DNA from: Aquabacter spiritensis
GTDB lineage: Bacteria > Pseudomonadota > Alphaproteobacteria > Rhizobiales > Xanthobacteraceae
Reading direction: 5' to 3'
Assembly: GCF_004346185.1 (NCBI RefSeq)
Contig: NZ_SMAI01000001.1
Location: 186,001 to 250,000 of the forward strand
DNA length: 64,000 nucleotides
Position 1 is the stretch's first letter. The number at the start of each line of letters is the position of its first letter. Below, piece by piece: positions 7,323 through 15,461 of the stretch. The notes under the pieces were generated by a model that made no database searches, was not told the origin of the DNA, and saw only the letters and a program-made list of their open reading frames with translations. Position numbers and translations under genes: made by a program.

Positions 7323-9155
7323 CTAAGCTCCGGCGGCGTCCAGCCGTCGGGCGATGTCCTCCGCCGACACCGCACCGATCATGCGCGTGCCCGGGATCTC
7401 GCGGCCTTGCGCGTCGAGCAGGAACATCGTGGGCGGCCCGACGACGTCGAACCGTTCCATGAGCGCGCGCGTCGCCGTGTCGTACGTGGTCACGTCCGCC
7501 GTGACCTGTGCGAGGCCGGCAAGACGCGGTTGGAGCGCGGGCGAGGCCATCACCGCCGCATTGGCCTTGCAGACGGAGCACCAGTCTGCGGTGAAATCGA
7601 CCAGGATCGGCCCCGCGCCCGAGGCCCGCGCGACCGCCGCGTCGAAGGAGACGGAATCCGCCACGTGACGGCCCGACGACCGGAGGTCCGAAGCCACCGC
7701 GGCGGCGGAGGGGAAAGCCAGCGGCCGCAAGGGATCCTCTGCGCCGCCGGCAGCGCCCACGATCAGCGTCGCGCCGTAGAGCGCCGCCGCCATCCCGCCG
7801 CCTCTCACCAGTCGCGCTGCAGCTCCGCTGGTCTCGGTCAGCCTGTCGAACCCACCGAAATAGACGCTGGCGGAAATCAAGAGCACTCCGAGCAAAGCCA
7901 GCGTGAGGGGAGGCGGCAGCAGCCGGCCGGCGAGCAGGATGGCGACGGCGAGGAAAATTACGCCGAAGGCCTGTTTCACACGGACCAGCCACAAGCCGGC
8001 CTTCGGCAGGAGCGACGGGCCGAACACACCCACGAGAATCAAGGGCAGTCCCATGCCGAGCCCGAGCATGAACAGCGCGGCGGCGCCGGCAGCGGCGTCC
8101 CCGGTGGAAGCCGCATAAAGCATCGCGCCGGCGAGCGGCGGCGTCACGCAAGGCCCGACGATCAGGGCCGAGCCGAATCCCAGAAGCGCCGCCCCGCCGA
8201 GCGAGCCGCCTTTTCCCCGCCCCGCAAGCCGGCCCGCGAGGCGCGGTGGAAGTGCGAGCTCGAACAGGCCGAACATCGACAGAGCAAGCGCGATGAACAC
8301 GGCAGCCGTCAGACCCAGCGCAAGGGGCGTCTGGAGCGCCGCCTGCAGGTTCGCGCCCGACCACCCCGCCACGGCGCCGACCAAGCCGTAGGCGCTGGCC
8401 ATAGCCAAGACATAGACCACAGTCAGAGCGAGGCTGCGCCGCCGCGTCAGCGTATCTCCCGAACGGGCGAGAATGCCTGCAAGGATTGGGATCATCGGGA
8501 AGATGCAGGGTGTGAGCGCCAACAGCAGCCCGAAGCCGAGAAAGGCCACCAACGCCCATCCGAGACCGGCGCCGAACAGAGCGGCCGTCTCCGGAGGGGG
8601 CGTCGGCGCACCGGTGTTCGCCGGCGACCCAGCCGCGGCGAATGCATGCCTGTTCGCCCGCTCGGGCTGGCGATCGCTTTGCTCCAGCCTATCCGCAGCC
8701 GGCGGCGGCGATACGGTTTGCACGGCGAGGGTCGAGAGATCGATCCGCCCCAATTGCGGGGGATAGCAGATCCCCGCCTCAGAACAGCCCTGGAACGCGA
8801 TTTCGAGCCGGCCATCGCCCCCCGGATCCCGGACCCGCGCCATGAGATCGCGCTGATAAATCTCGACATGACCGAATGTCGGGTCGTCCTTCGGCGCGCC
8901 GGCCGGAAGCGTGAGCGCGACGGGCTGGCCATTCCTGGTCGCGTGGAGGCTATGGCGATAGAGATACGTGCCGGGCCGGATCGCCCATCGGACTTGAAGG
9001 TCTCCCGACGCGCCACGTGCGACGGACAAGGCGAAGGGCTGCCGCGTCTCCGCACCCTTGCGGAGCGATTCGAAATACGACCCCGGTTCGGCGGCGAGGG
9101 CGCCGGCCATCGAGAGGCAGGCCAGCATCGCAAGCGGCGCCGACAGCCTGAGCAT
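7323..9155 (-). CDS. dsbD: Thiol:disulfide interchange protein DsbD
   Basis: The 610-residue protein has the three-part DsbD architecture: a signal peptide, an N-terminal immunoglobulin-like domain with the redox pair in GCSEAGICYPP (Cys124 and Cys130), a central eight-helix membrane domain with LTPCIFPM and a second Cys in GPCVTPP, and a C-terminal thioredoxin domain with WCSVC (Cys526/Cys529). It carries electrons from cytoplasmic thioredoxin across the membrane to periplasmic partners. The ATG at 9153-9155 has GGTGGAG seven bases before it; a TTG seven codons upstream is less likely. First gene of an operon with the DsbA/DsbG-like protein and the L,D-transpeptidase, divergent from a two-component system. 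Confidence 0.92.
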   Translation of the reverse strand: MLRLSAPLAMLACLSMAGALAAEPGSYFESLRKGAETRQPFALSVARGASGDLQVRWAIRPGTYLYRHSLHATRNGQPVALTLPAGAPKDDPTFGHVEIYQRDLMARVRDPGGDGRLEIAFQGCSEAGICYPPQLGRIDLSTLAVQTVSPPPAADRLEQSDRQPERANRHAFAAAGSPANTGAPTPPPETAALFGAGLGWALVAFLGFGLLLALTPCIFPMIPILAGILARSGDTLTRRRSLALTVVYVLAMASAYGLVGAVAGWSGANLQAALQTPLALGLTAAVFIALALSMFGLFELALPPRLAGRLAGRGKGGSLGGAALLGFGSALIVGPCVTPPLAGAMLYAASTGDAAAGAAALFMLGLGMGLPLILVGVFGPSLLPKAGLWLVRVKQAFGVIFLAVAILLAGRLLPPPLTLALLGVLLISASVYFGGFDRLTETSGAAARLVRGGGMAAALYGATLIVGAAGGAEDPLRPLAFPSAAAVASDLRSSGRHVADSVSFDAAVARASGAGPILVDFTADWCSVCKANAAVMASPALQPRLAGLAQVTADVTTYDTATRALMERFDVVGPPTMFLLDAQGREIPGTRMIGAVSAEDIARRLDAAGA

Positions 9156-9220
9156 CAGATATCTCCACCCCGTCAATGCGCCGCTCCTTAATTATCGCGG
9201 TGCACCGGTCGTCTCCGCAG

Positions 9221-9237
9221 CTTAAGCCAGCCTTAAG
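9221..9237. promoter_or_regulatory. PmrA-type direct repeat CTTAAG-N5-CTTAAG
   Basis: Two identical CTTAAG hexamers separated by exactly five bases (CCAGC) lie between dsbD and the response regulator gene. This is the layout of boxes bound by PmrA/BasR/QseB-type OmpR-family regulators, with one 11-bp helical turn per half-site. The adjacent regulator belongs to that subfamily, so autoregulation and control of the dsbD operon are inferred. Confidence 0.65.
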
Positions 9238-9288
9238 CTCGCCACGGATGCTGGCGAGACAGGATGCGGCGAGGATGAACTCATCGTG

Positions 9289-9951
9289 ATGCGGATTCTT
9301 CTGGTCGAGGACGATCCCGTACTGGCGGACGGCGTACGGGCCGGACTCACTTTGGCCGGTCTGACGGTCGATGCGGTATCGACCTGCGCCGACGCCCAAG
9401 CGGCGTTGGCCTCCGCAACCTTCGACGCCCTCGTCCTCGATTTGATGCTGCCGGACGGATCGGGGCTCGACGTTTTGGCCGGCATGCGGGCCGCCGCCGA
9501 CCGCACGCCGGTCCTCTTGCTCACCGCGCTCGACGACGCCCCGGACAGGGTGCGCGGCCTCGATGCCGGCGCGGACGACTATCTCGGCAAGCCCTTCGAT
9601 CTCGACGAGCTTGCGGCCCGGCTGCGCGCGCTGGTTCGACGCGGCGGGGGCCGCGCCACTCCCCTTCTGCGCTACGGAGCGGTCGAACTCGACCCGGCAT
9701 TGCGCGCCGTCCGGCTCGAAGGGCAGCCCGTGACGCTGTCACGTCGCGAATTCGCCGTTCTGGCGATGCTCATGGAGCGGCCGGGCGTCGTTCGCGCCAA
9801 GGCCGAAATCGAAGACCGGCTTTATGGCTGGCAGGAAGAGGTGGAGAGCAACACCGTCGAGGTTCACATTCACAATTTGCGCACCAAGCTCCGCCGGGAT
9901 GCCATCGAAACCGTGCGGGGCCTCGGCTATCGCATGCGGATCGTGCCGTGA
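9289..9951 (+). CDS. OmpR-family response regulator (PmrA/QseB/TctD type)
   Basis: A 220-residue two-domain regulator. The receiver domain (1-115) has the acidic pair EDD at 8-9, the phosphoacceptor Asp51 in LVLDLMLPDG, and the conserved Lys in LGKPFD. The C-terminal winged-helix domain holds the recognition segment VEVHIHNLRTKL. A GTG one codon before the ATG (9286) is an alternative start. The stop overlaps the sensor kinase start by four bases, GTGA, indicating coupled translation. The CTTAAG direct repeat upstream is the expected kind of binding site. It lies opposite dsbD, so envelope thiol status or metal stress are possible signals, but nothing in the sequence fixes the stimulus. Confidence 0.92.
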   Translation: MRILLVEDDPVLADGVRAGLTLAGLTVDAVSTCADAQAALASATFDALVLDLMLPDGSGLDVLAGMRAAADRTPVLLLTALDDAPDRVRGLDAGADDYLGKPFDLDELAARLRALVRRGGGRATPLLRYGAVELDPALRAVRLEGQPVTLSRREFAVLAMLMERPGVVRAKAEIEDRLYGWQEEVESNTVEVHIHNLRTKLRRDAIETVRGLGYRMRIVP

Positions 9952-11285
9952 CATCTCTGCGCCGACGCTTGTTCGTCATCCTGATCGCCGCCACCGGGCT
10001 CATCTGGGTCTGCGCCGCAGCCTGGATCACCATTGGCAGCCGCAGCGAGCTCGAGCGCGTGCTCGATACCCGGCTCCAGGAAGCGGCGCGCATGGTGCAT
10101 TCCCTGGTGGCGACGCGGGGCGAGGACGCCGGGTCGAATGCGGCGGTTGGAACGATCTCCCCTGGCTTGCCGGGCGATTACGAGCGCCAGCTGTCGTGTC
10201 AGATCTGGTCCTTGAGCGGACGCCTCATCGCCCAATCGAGCGGCGCGCCCGATGGTGCGATGGGAGGCGAGCGCGACGGCTTCTCGGATCGGAAGGTCGA
10301 TGGCGAAGTCTGGCGCGTCTACACCATCGTCGATCCCGAGAAGGGCGTTCGCGTCGTGGTGGGCGATCGGATCGGACTCCGGGACAAGCTGGTGCGCGAT
10401 CTGGCGACGGGGCTCGCCGCGCCAGCTCTGCTGGCCATGCCCATTCTGGGCCTGCTGATCTGGATCAGCCTCGGCCAAGGTCTGAGGCCGCTGCGGCGCG
10501 TGGCGGAGGAAATTGCCCGCCGTGAAGGCGAGGACATGCGTCCGGTGCCACCGGGCGGTGCCCCCGTTGAAATCCGACCTCTGATCGGAGCGCTCAACGG
10601 CTTGTTCGCAAAAGTGGAAACGGCCCGCCGGCACGAGCGCGACGTCACGGCCTTCGCTGCGCACGAGCTCCGCACGCCGCTCGCCGGGCTGAAGACCCAG
10701 GCACAGGTCGCGCTGATGGCTGAGGACGCGACGATCCGGGAGAATGCCCTCCGCCAGATTCTCGTATCGGTCGATCGTACCGGTCGCCTCGTCCGCCAAT
10801 TGCTCGCTCTCGCGCGCCTGGAGCCGGGCGCCGGCGGCCCCGTCGCCGCCATCTCGCTCGGGGCGGCGGTGCGCGATGTGGTCGCGACAGTCCCGCGGCC
10901 GGACGCCGTCGACGTGCGCGTCGCCCCAGGTCTGGACGCGGTATCGAAGACACTGGACCGAGACGCCCTCGCTTCGCTGCTTCGGAACCTGCACGAGAAC
11001 GCGCTCGCCCATTCCCCCGCGGGAGGGACCGTGACGTGGACATTGGACCCGACGGGGCGCAGCCTTCGCGTCGAGGATGACGGCCCCGGCATTCCCGCCG
11101 ACGAACTGGACCTGGTGCGTCAGCGATTCTATCGCGGCCGGCAAAGTCGCGCCATCGGAGCGCCTGGGGGAACCGGACTTGGCCTCACCATTGCGGACAT
11201 GGCCGCTCGGCGGATCGGCGCGCGCCTTTCGCTCCGGAATCGCAGCGATGGGTCAGGGCTGGTTGCACAAATCGATTTCGGCTGA
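9948..11285 (+). CDS. Sensor histidine kinase (QseC/TctE-like)
   Basis: A 445-residue membrane kinase starting at a GTG that overlaps the response-regulator stop. Membrane helix 1 covers about 10-28, a periplasmic sensor region about 29-155, and helix 2 about 156-175, followed by HAMP, the H-box HELRTPLAGL with phosphoacceptor His239, and a HATPase domain with NLHENALAHS (N box), EDDGPGIP (G1) and GGTGLGL (G2). The periplasmic part is short (about 125 residues) and has a single Cys at about 84 (QLSCQIW). The partner is the regulator encoded just upstream. Confidence 0.92.
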   Translation: MTSLRRRLFVILIAATGLIWVCAAAWITIGSRSELERVLDTRLQEAARMVHSLVATRGEDAGSNAAVGTISPGLPGDYERQLSCQIWSLSGRLIAQSSGAPDGAMGGERDGFSDRKVDGEVWRVYTIVDPEKGVRVVVGDRIGLRDKLVRDLATGLAAPALLAMPILGLLIWISLGQGLRPLRRVAEEIARREGEDMRPVPPGGAPVEIRPLIGALNGLFAKVETARRHERDVTAFAAHELRTPLAGLKTQAQVALMAEDATIRENALRQILVSVDRTGRLVRQLLALARLEPGAGGPVAAISLGAAVRDVVATVPRPDAVDVRVAPGLDAVSKTLDRDALASLLRNLHENALAHSPAGGTVTWTLDPTGRSLRVEDDGPGIPADELDLVRQRFYRGRQSRAIGAPGGTGLGLTIADMAARRIGARLSLRNRSDGSGLVAQIDFG

Positions 11286-11542
11286 TCGCCTTCTCCGACG
11301 TCCTGTGGGCCTGACCGCAGGCCAGGATGGAGCACAGGGATCCCGTAAAGGACATGCCGGCGGTTGGAGTCCGCTATGGCGATGGGAGCGCGCGTCGCCG
11401 GCTCTGTGCTGAACGGCCAGAACCGCCCGGATACCCTGAGCCGGGCGACATAATAACCGGGCACTCGATGGGACTTCGAGTCGGGGGGGCCACAATTCCC
11501 CCTCTGGGGAGTCGAGGATGATCGCCCGCGCATGCGCGCCGG
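11286..11542. other. Convergent intergenic region with small hairpins
   Basis: Between the kinase stop and the TetR stop. GGCCTG-N4-CAGGCC (11308-11323) and ACTCGA-N7-TCGAGT (about 11462-11480) are the only dyads seen. Neither is followed by a T-run, so termination here is possible but unproven. No gene is supported. Confidence 0.4.
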
Positions 11543-12121
11543 TCAGCGCGCCACCGGCGGCAAGGCCGACCGCGCGATCGATTCGAGGGTCGCGCGATCC
11601 ACCGGCACGCGCGAGAGCACGCGAATCGAGACGATGGCGGAGAGCAACCGCCGGGAGAGATCCTGGCAATTCGCGCCGGGATCCAGCGACCCGTCCCGCT
11701 GCGCCCGTTCGAGCGTCCGCCGCAGGCCGCCCTCGACCTCATCGAGCGCCGCGCGGATATCCGCCCCCAACGCCGCGTCGAGCGGGGCGACCTCGATGGC
11801 GGAATTGATCAGCAGGCAGCCGCGCGGATCGGCAACGGACGCGGCGACGAGATCGCCGAAGAAAGCGTGAAGCGCGGCGAGCGGCTCCGCGGCCGCGTCC
11901 AGCGAAGCCACGCGGCGCCGCGACGAAAGATCGAGATAGCGCTGGAGCGCGCTGGAATACAGCCCCCGCTTGTCGCCGAAGGCATGATAAAGGCTCGCGC
12001 CGCCAATCTCCATCCGATGGGCGAGGTCACGCACCGATGTCGCGCCATAGCCGCTCTGCCAGAAGCAGGCGATGGCGGCATCGAGGGCCTCCTCCTCGTC
12101 GAATTCGCGGCGTCGTCCCAT
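11543..12121 (-). CDS. TetR/AcrR-family transcriptional regulator
   Basis: A 192-residue regulator beginning MGRRREFDEEEALDAA. The N-terminal helix-turn-helix region is typical: GYGATSVRDLAHRMEIGGAS, then LYHAFGDKRGLY. The C-terminal ligand domain has the RGCLLINSAIE motif of the YxaF/LmrA-like C-terminal family. An upstream in-frame extension to 12199 exists, but the ATG at 12119-12121 has GGGGAGG six bases away and gives the conserved N-terminus. It is divergent from the thioredoxin/ccdA pair, and a compact palindromic cluster lies between them, so it probably represses that pair and itself. The inducer is not apparent. Confidence 0.88.
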   Translation of the reverse strand: MGRRREFDEEEALDAAIACFWQSGYGATSVRDLAHRMEIGGASLYHAFGDKRGLYSSALQRYLDLSSRRRVASLDAAAEPLAALHAFFGDLVAASVADPRGCLLINSAIEVAPLDAALGADIRAALDEVEGGLRRTLERAQRDGSLDPGANCQDLSRRLLSAIVSIRVLSRVPVDRATLESIARSALPPVAR

Positions 12122-12171
12122 TGGCCTCCCCGAAACGTGACCTTGACCTACCCCGCGTCCCATTGTCTTTC

Positions 12172-12198
12172 TAGAGCGATTGCTCAAAAAAATGAGCA
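12172..12198. promoter_or_regulatory. Overlapping inverted repeats, candidate TetR operator
   Basis: TAGAGCGATTGCTCAA (12172-12187) is an imperfect 16-bp dyad of the size TetR-family dimers bind, resembling the TAGACCG-type operators of that family. It overlaps a second, perfect dyad TGCTCA-A6-TGAGCA (12181-12198). The shared GCTC arm could allow two mutually exclusive binding registers. The site lies between the TetR gene and the thioredoxin gene. Confidence 0.5.
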
Positions 12199-12219
12199 CG
12201 GGAGTTCAAGGAGAATATC

Positions 12220-12633
12220 ATGGATCGTCCCTTCGCCGTGACGTGGGCCATGCTCGGCGCTCTGGCGGCCTTTCTGACGCTGGCGCCGGTGGGGCGCGCC
12301 CATGCGGCGGAGGTCCGGCCCTACGATGCGGCCAGCTTCAAGGGGGCGCAGGCGTCGGGGGCGCCGATTCTGGTGGAAGTTACGGCGCCCTGGTGCCCGA
12401 CCTGCCGGGCGCAGAAACCGATCCTCGCCGCGCTCGCCGCCCAGCCCGAGAACACATCCCTCTTCATCTTCGCGGTGGATTTCGACACCCAGAAGGCAGT
12501 CGTGCGCGAGTTGGGGGCCCAGAGCCAGAGCACGCTCGTGGCGTTTCAGGGAAAGACGGAAACCGGCCGCTCGGTCGGCGACACCAATCCAGCCTCGATC
12601 GCCGCCTTGGTGAGGTCGGCCGTCGGCAAGTAG
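12220..12633 (+). CDS. Periplasmic thioredoxin-fold protein (DsbD-gamma-like)
   Basis: A 137-residue protein with a hydrophobic signal segment (residues about 6-22, ending AHA-AEV) and a thioredoxin fold with active site WCPTC (Cys59/Cys62). It ends soon after the expected cis-proline strand, where the sequence reads STLVAF with no Pro before the strand, so the canonical cis-Pro looks missing or shifted. AAGGAG lies seven bases before the ATG. It is followed after ten bases by a CcdA-like membrane protein, so the two resemble the separated gamma and beta parts of DsbD and probably form a transmembrane electron relay. Confidence 0.82.
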   Translation: MDRPFAVTWAMLGALAAFLTLAPVGRAHAAEVRPYDAASFKGAQASGAPILVEVTAPWCPTCRAQKPILAALAAQPENTSLFIFAVDFDTQKAVVRELGAQSQSTLVAFQGKTETGRSVGDTNPASIAALVRSAVGK

Positions 12634-12643
12634 GACGAGCCGC

Positions 12644-13366
12644 GTGGCGCCGGGCGACGCACTTCTCGGTTTTCTTGCCGGTCTTCTCTCCACGTTGTCC
12701 CCGTGTGTGCTGCCGCTCCTGCCGCTCGTGCTCGGAGCGGCGGTCTCGCAGCACCGGCTCGGTCCCGTCGCGCTGGCTGGCGGGGTCGCGCTCTCTTTCG
12801 TCGTCATCGGCCTGTTCGTCGCCACGATCGGATTCGCCATCGGGCTCGATGCGGGCGTGTTCCGCCTGATCGCCGCAGCCCTGCTTTCCGCCCTGGGCAT
12901 CGTCCTGCTTGTCCCGCAGTTTCACGCCCGGCTCGCAACCGCCGCCGGGCCGGTGGCGGCCTGGGCGGACCGGCGCTTCGGGGGATTCTCGGCGACCGGC
13001 CTCGCGGGACAGTTCGCTTTGGGTCTTCTTCTCGGCGCGGTCTGGACCCCGTGCGTGGGGCCGACACTCGGCGCTGCTTCCGTGCTCGCGGCACAGGGCC
13101 GCGACCTCGGTGCGGTGGCGGTGATCATGCTCGCCTTCGGCCTCGGGGCGGCAGCGCCGCTCCTGCTTCTCGGCCTCGTCTCCCGCGACGTACTTCTGGG
13201 CTCGCGCGACCGGCTCGCGCGGGCCGCGCGGGGCGGAAGACTGGTCCTCGGCACCCTGCTGCTCGCGGTCGGGCTCCTCATCCTCACCGGCCTCGACAAA
13301 CGGATCGAGGCCGGCCTCGTGGATCTTTCGCCCGCGTGGCTGACCCGGCTCACGACCCGGTTCTAA
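12644..13366 (+). CDS. CcdA/DsbD-beta-like membrane electron carrier
   Basis: A 240-residue membrane protein starting at GTG (AGGACGAG just upstream). It has six predicted hydrophobic helices and the two family cysteines in STLSPCVLPLLP and in WTPCVGPTLGAAS. CcdA proteins pass electrons from cytoplasmic thioredoxin to periplasmic thioredoxin-like partners, for cytochrome c maturation or oxidative defence. The partner is probably the thioredoxin-like protein encoded immediately upstream. The TetR-type control of the pair is unusual for cytochrome c maturation and points to a stress role. Confidence 0.88.
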   Translation: MAPGDALLGFLAGLLSTLSPCVLPLLPLVLGAAVSQHRLGPVALAGGVALSFVVIGLFVATIGFAIGLDAGVFRLIAAALLSALGIVLLVPQFHARLATAAGPVAAWADRRFGGFSATGLAGQFALGLLLGAVWTPCVGPTLGAASVLAAQGRDLGAVAVIMLAFGLGAAAPLLLLGLVSRDVLLGSRDRLARAARGGRLVLGTLLLAVGLLILTGLDKRIEAGLVDLSPAWLTRLTTRF

Positions 13367-13634
13367 GACCCGATCCGATCGGCTTGCGACGCAATCTGAT
13401 CGGTGCGTGTCCAGCCGGCCCATAGGACGTGGCGAGCCGTCATGGGCCGTGTCCCGAAGGCGTGCACTCTTGCGGCGCCCCCACTTTGGCAGCCACCGCG
13501 CCGCATTTCGTCGATATTCGCGGCGCCTCGACTTCGCGGCCAAGGCCAATTATCCAGCGCTGGGCAAAATCATGACCGGACGCGAGCGCCCCGGAATGCG
13601 GTGCCGGCCGGGGCGGCCCACACAGGAGGCGAAG

Positions 13635-14390
13635 ATGGATCTCGACGGACGCACGGCCATCGTCACCGGCGGCGCGCAGGGAATTGGCCTCGCCTGCGTG
13701 GACGCGCTGATCGCAGCCGGGGCGCGCGTCGCCCTCCTCGATCGCAATCGCGCAGGTGCCGAGGCCGCCGCCCACGACCGCGGCGCGCATGTGGTTCCGC
13801 TCGTGTGCGACGTGTCGGATCCCGCCCAGGTGACGGCGGCGGTACAAGCGGCGGAGACAGCCTTGGGCCCGGTCTCGATCCTCGTCAACAATGCCGGAAT
13901 GACGCTTTCAGGTGACGTGCTGTCCCTCGACTATGCGGCGTTTCAAGCGGTTCTCGCGGTAAATCTCGGCGGCACCTTCCTGATGACGCAGGCGGTGGCG
14001 CGCCGCATGGTGGCACTGGAGATCCCCGGCAGCATCGTCAACCTCTCCTCGGTCAATGCCGTGCTCGCGATTCCCGGAATCACCGCCTATTGCGCGTCGA
14101 AAGGCGGCGTGGGCCAGCTCACCAAAGCGAGCGCCCTTGCTTTGGCGCCTCACCGCATCCGGGTGAATGCGGTCGGGCCGGGATCGATCATGACGGACAT
14201 GATGCGCGGTGTCGCAAGCGACGAGACGGCGATGCGCCGGGTGCTGTCCCGCACCCCGCTCGGCCGAATCGGCGAACCGCGCGAGGTCGCAGACGTGGTC
14301 GTCTTCCTCGCCAGCGACAAAGCGAGCTACATAACGGGGGAGACGATTTTCATCGATGGCGGCCGGAGCGGCTTGAACTATACGGTATAA
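13635..14390 (+). CDS. Short-chain dehydrogenase/reductase (SDR)
   Basis: A 251-residue classical SDR. The NAD(P)-binding motif TGGAQGIG is at 11-18, then DRN after beta-2 suggests NAD preference, NNAG at about 85-88, and the catalytic triad as Ser in LSSVNA and YCASK. The C-terminal FIDGG is typical. AGGAGG five bases before the ATG at 13635 fixes the start; the longer frame from 13407 has no family similarity. The substrate (a sugar or another alcohol) cannot be read. Its genomic neighbours do not define a pathway; two secreted proteins of unknown role follow. Confidence 0.9.
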   Translation: MDLDGRTAIVTGGAQGIGLACVDALIAAGARVALLDRNRAGAEAAAHDRGAHVVPLVCDVSDPAQVTAAVQAAETALGPVSILVNNAGMTLSGDVLSLDYAAFQAVLAVNLGGTFLMTQAVARRMVALEIPGSIVNLSSVNAVLAIPGITAYCASKGGVGQLTKASALALAPHRIRVNAVGPGSIMTDMMRGVASDETAMRRVLSRTPLGRIGEPREVADVVVFLASDKASYITGETIFIDGGRSGLNYTV

Positions 14391-14416
14391 GCATCGGGCT
14401 CGGTGGAGTGGCCGAT

Positions 14417-14845
14417 ATGACCCATAGATCACATATCCTCGTGCTGTCGCTCATAGGGACTCTTTGGGCAACGGCGGCACAGGCGCAGGCCCTGCCCTGC
14501 CCTTCGCGCCTGAAGACCGTCGCGGCAAAGGCGGCAGACACCGGCCAGATCTCGGACTTTTCCCTGGTCGTCGGCGGCGAGACCTCCTCGCAGACCTGGC
14601 TCCAGGACATCGCCCTGTTTCGCAGCGGCGAGACAACGCCCTTGAAAGGGACGGAGAAGGGAAAGCGGCGGATCGACTGGACGTTCGCCGCGCCGACCGA
14701 TGTCACCGTCGCATGCGTCTATGAAGCTGGCGTCGTGCTCACGCGCGCTGTGTCCAAGGTGAAGGGCTGCTCCGCCGCGATCGAGCGGAGCAAAGACGGC
14801 GGCGAGGGCTGGGGCATGGGCACGGCATCCTTCACGTGCCGCTGA
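14417..14845 (+). CDS. Small secreted protein, STY0301-like
   Basis: A 142-residue protein with a signal peptide (SHILVLSLIGTLWATAAQAQA). The mature part has conserved-looking cysteines: LPCPSRL near the start, VACVYE, KGCSAA, and a terminal FTCR. It shares this layout (CP near the N-terminus, a W/Y-rich centre, V.C.YE/GG, and a final SCR/TCR) with the next gene, so the two are distant paralogues. The pattern resembles the STY0301 family of unknown function. It begins 26 bp after the SDR stop and may be co-transcribed with it. No function is proposed. Confidence 0.68.
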   Translation: MTHRSHILVLSLIGTLWATAAQAQALPCPSRLKTVAAKAADTGQISDFSLVVGGETSSQTWLQDIALFRSGETTPLKGTEKGKRRIDWTFAAPTDVTVACVYEAGVVLTRAVSKVKGCSAAIERSKDGGEGWGMGTASFTCR

Positions 14846-14891
14846 CCGCCGCCGTGAAGCGCCGTCCGACCCGCTTATGGGGAGATGAAAC

Positions 14892-15404
14892 ATGAGATGC
14901 ACGCGCCTCTGCGCTATCGCCGCCCTGCTGCTCCTTGCGGGCCCCTCGGCATTCGCTCAACCGCAGGGTGCGCAGGGCTTCGACGTGGCGTGCCCACCGA
15001 CCCTTGACCTGACCTATCAAGGCGTCGCGCAGCTGTCGTTCGAGGGAAAGGAATTCGATATGTCCGGCTGGACCCCGGGCTTCGCTCCAGCCTCGGCCCG
15101 CCTCATCGAAGCCGATGTGACACCTCCGGCCGACGCCAAGGGCGAACGCATGAGCGGGATGGCGGACAATGCCGAAACCGCCAAGCCGGGTCAGCCCCTG
15201 ATCTATACGATCTGGCAAAAGGGCAAGGCGGAACCGGACTATGCAGCCGTCGTGACCTGCGGCTATGAAGGCGGCCTTGCGCTTCAAAAGGCGATCCCGC
15301 GGGCGGTGCACAGCTGCACGCTGCGGGCCGCGACACGCAAGGCGGCGGCCACCGACCCCAGCACCCGCCGTTTCTACACCAGCGCCGTCTTCAGCTGCCG
15401 GTAA
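14892..15404 (+). CDS. Secreted protein, STY0301-like, paralogue of the previous gene
   Basis: A 170-residue protein with signal peptide CAIAALLLLAGPSAFAQ. The mature part has VACPPTLDLTY, a central GWTPGF, VTCGYEGG and a C-terminal VFSCR, matching the cysteine layout of the neighbour 46 bp upstream. The four cysteines suggest two disulfides, in keeping with the density of periplasmic thiol enzymes in the window. GGGGAG lies before the ATG. Function unknown. Confidence 0.68.
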   Translation: MRCTRLCAIAALLLLAGPSAFAQPQGAQGFDVACPPTLDLTYQGVAQLSFEGKEFDMSGWTPGFAPASARLIEADVTPPADAKGERMSGMADNAETAKPGQPLIYTIWQKGKAEPDYAAVVTCGYEGGLALQKAIPRAVHSCTLRAATRKAAATDPSTRRFYTSAVFSCR

Positions 15405-15461
15405 GCCGCGCATTCGGAGGCGTGCATGCGCCGCCTCCCCGAGTCGCGCGCGGGCGGCGAA

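Noticed and set aside
6649-8559. 636-codon minus-strand frame that could suggest a fused DsbA protein
   Set aside because: Only the last 208 codons, from 7275, look like a protein; the rest is a shadow of dsbD in a different phase.
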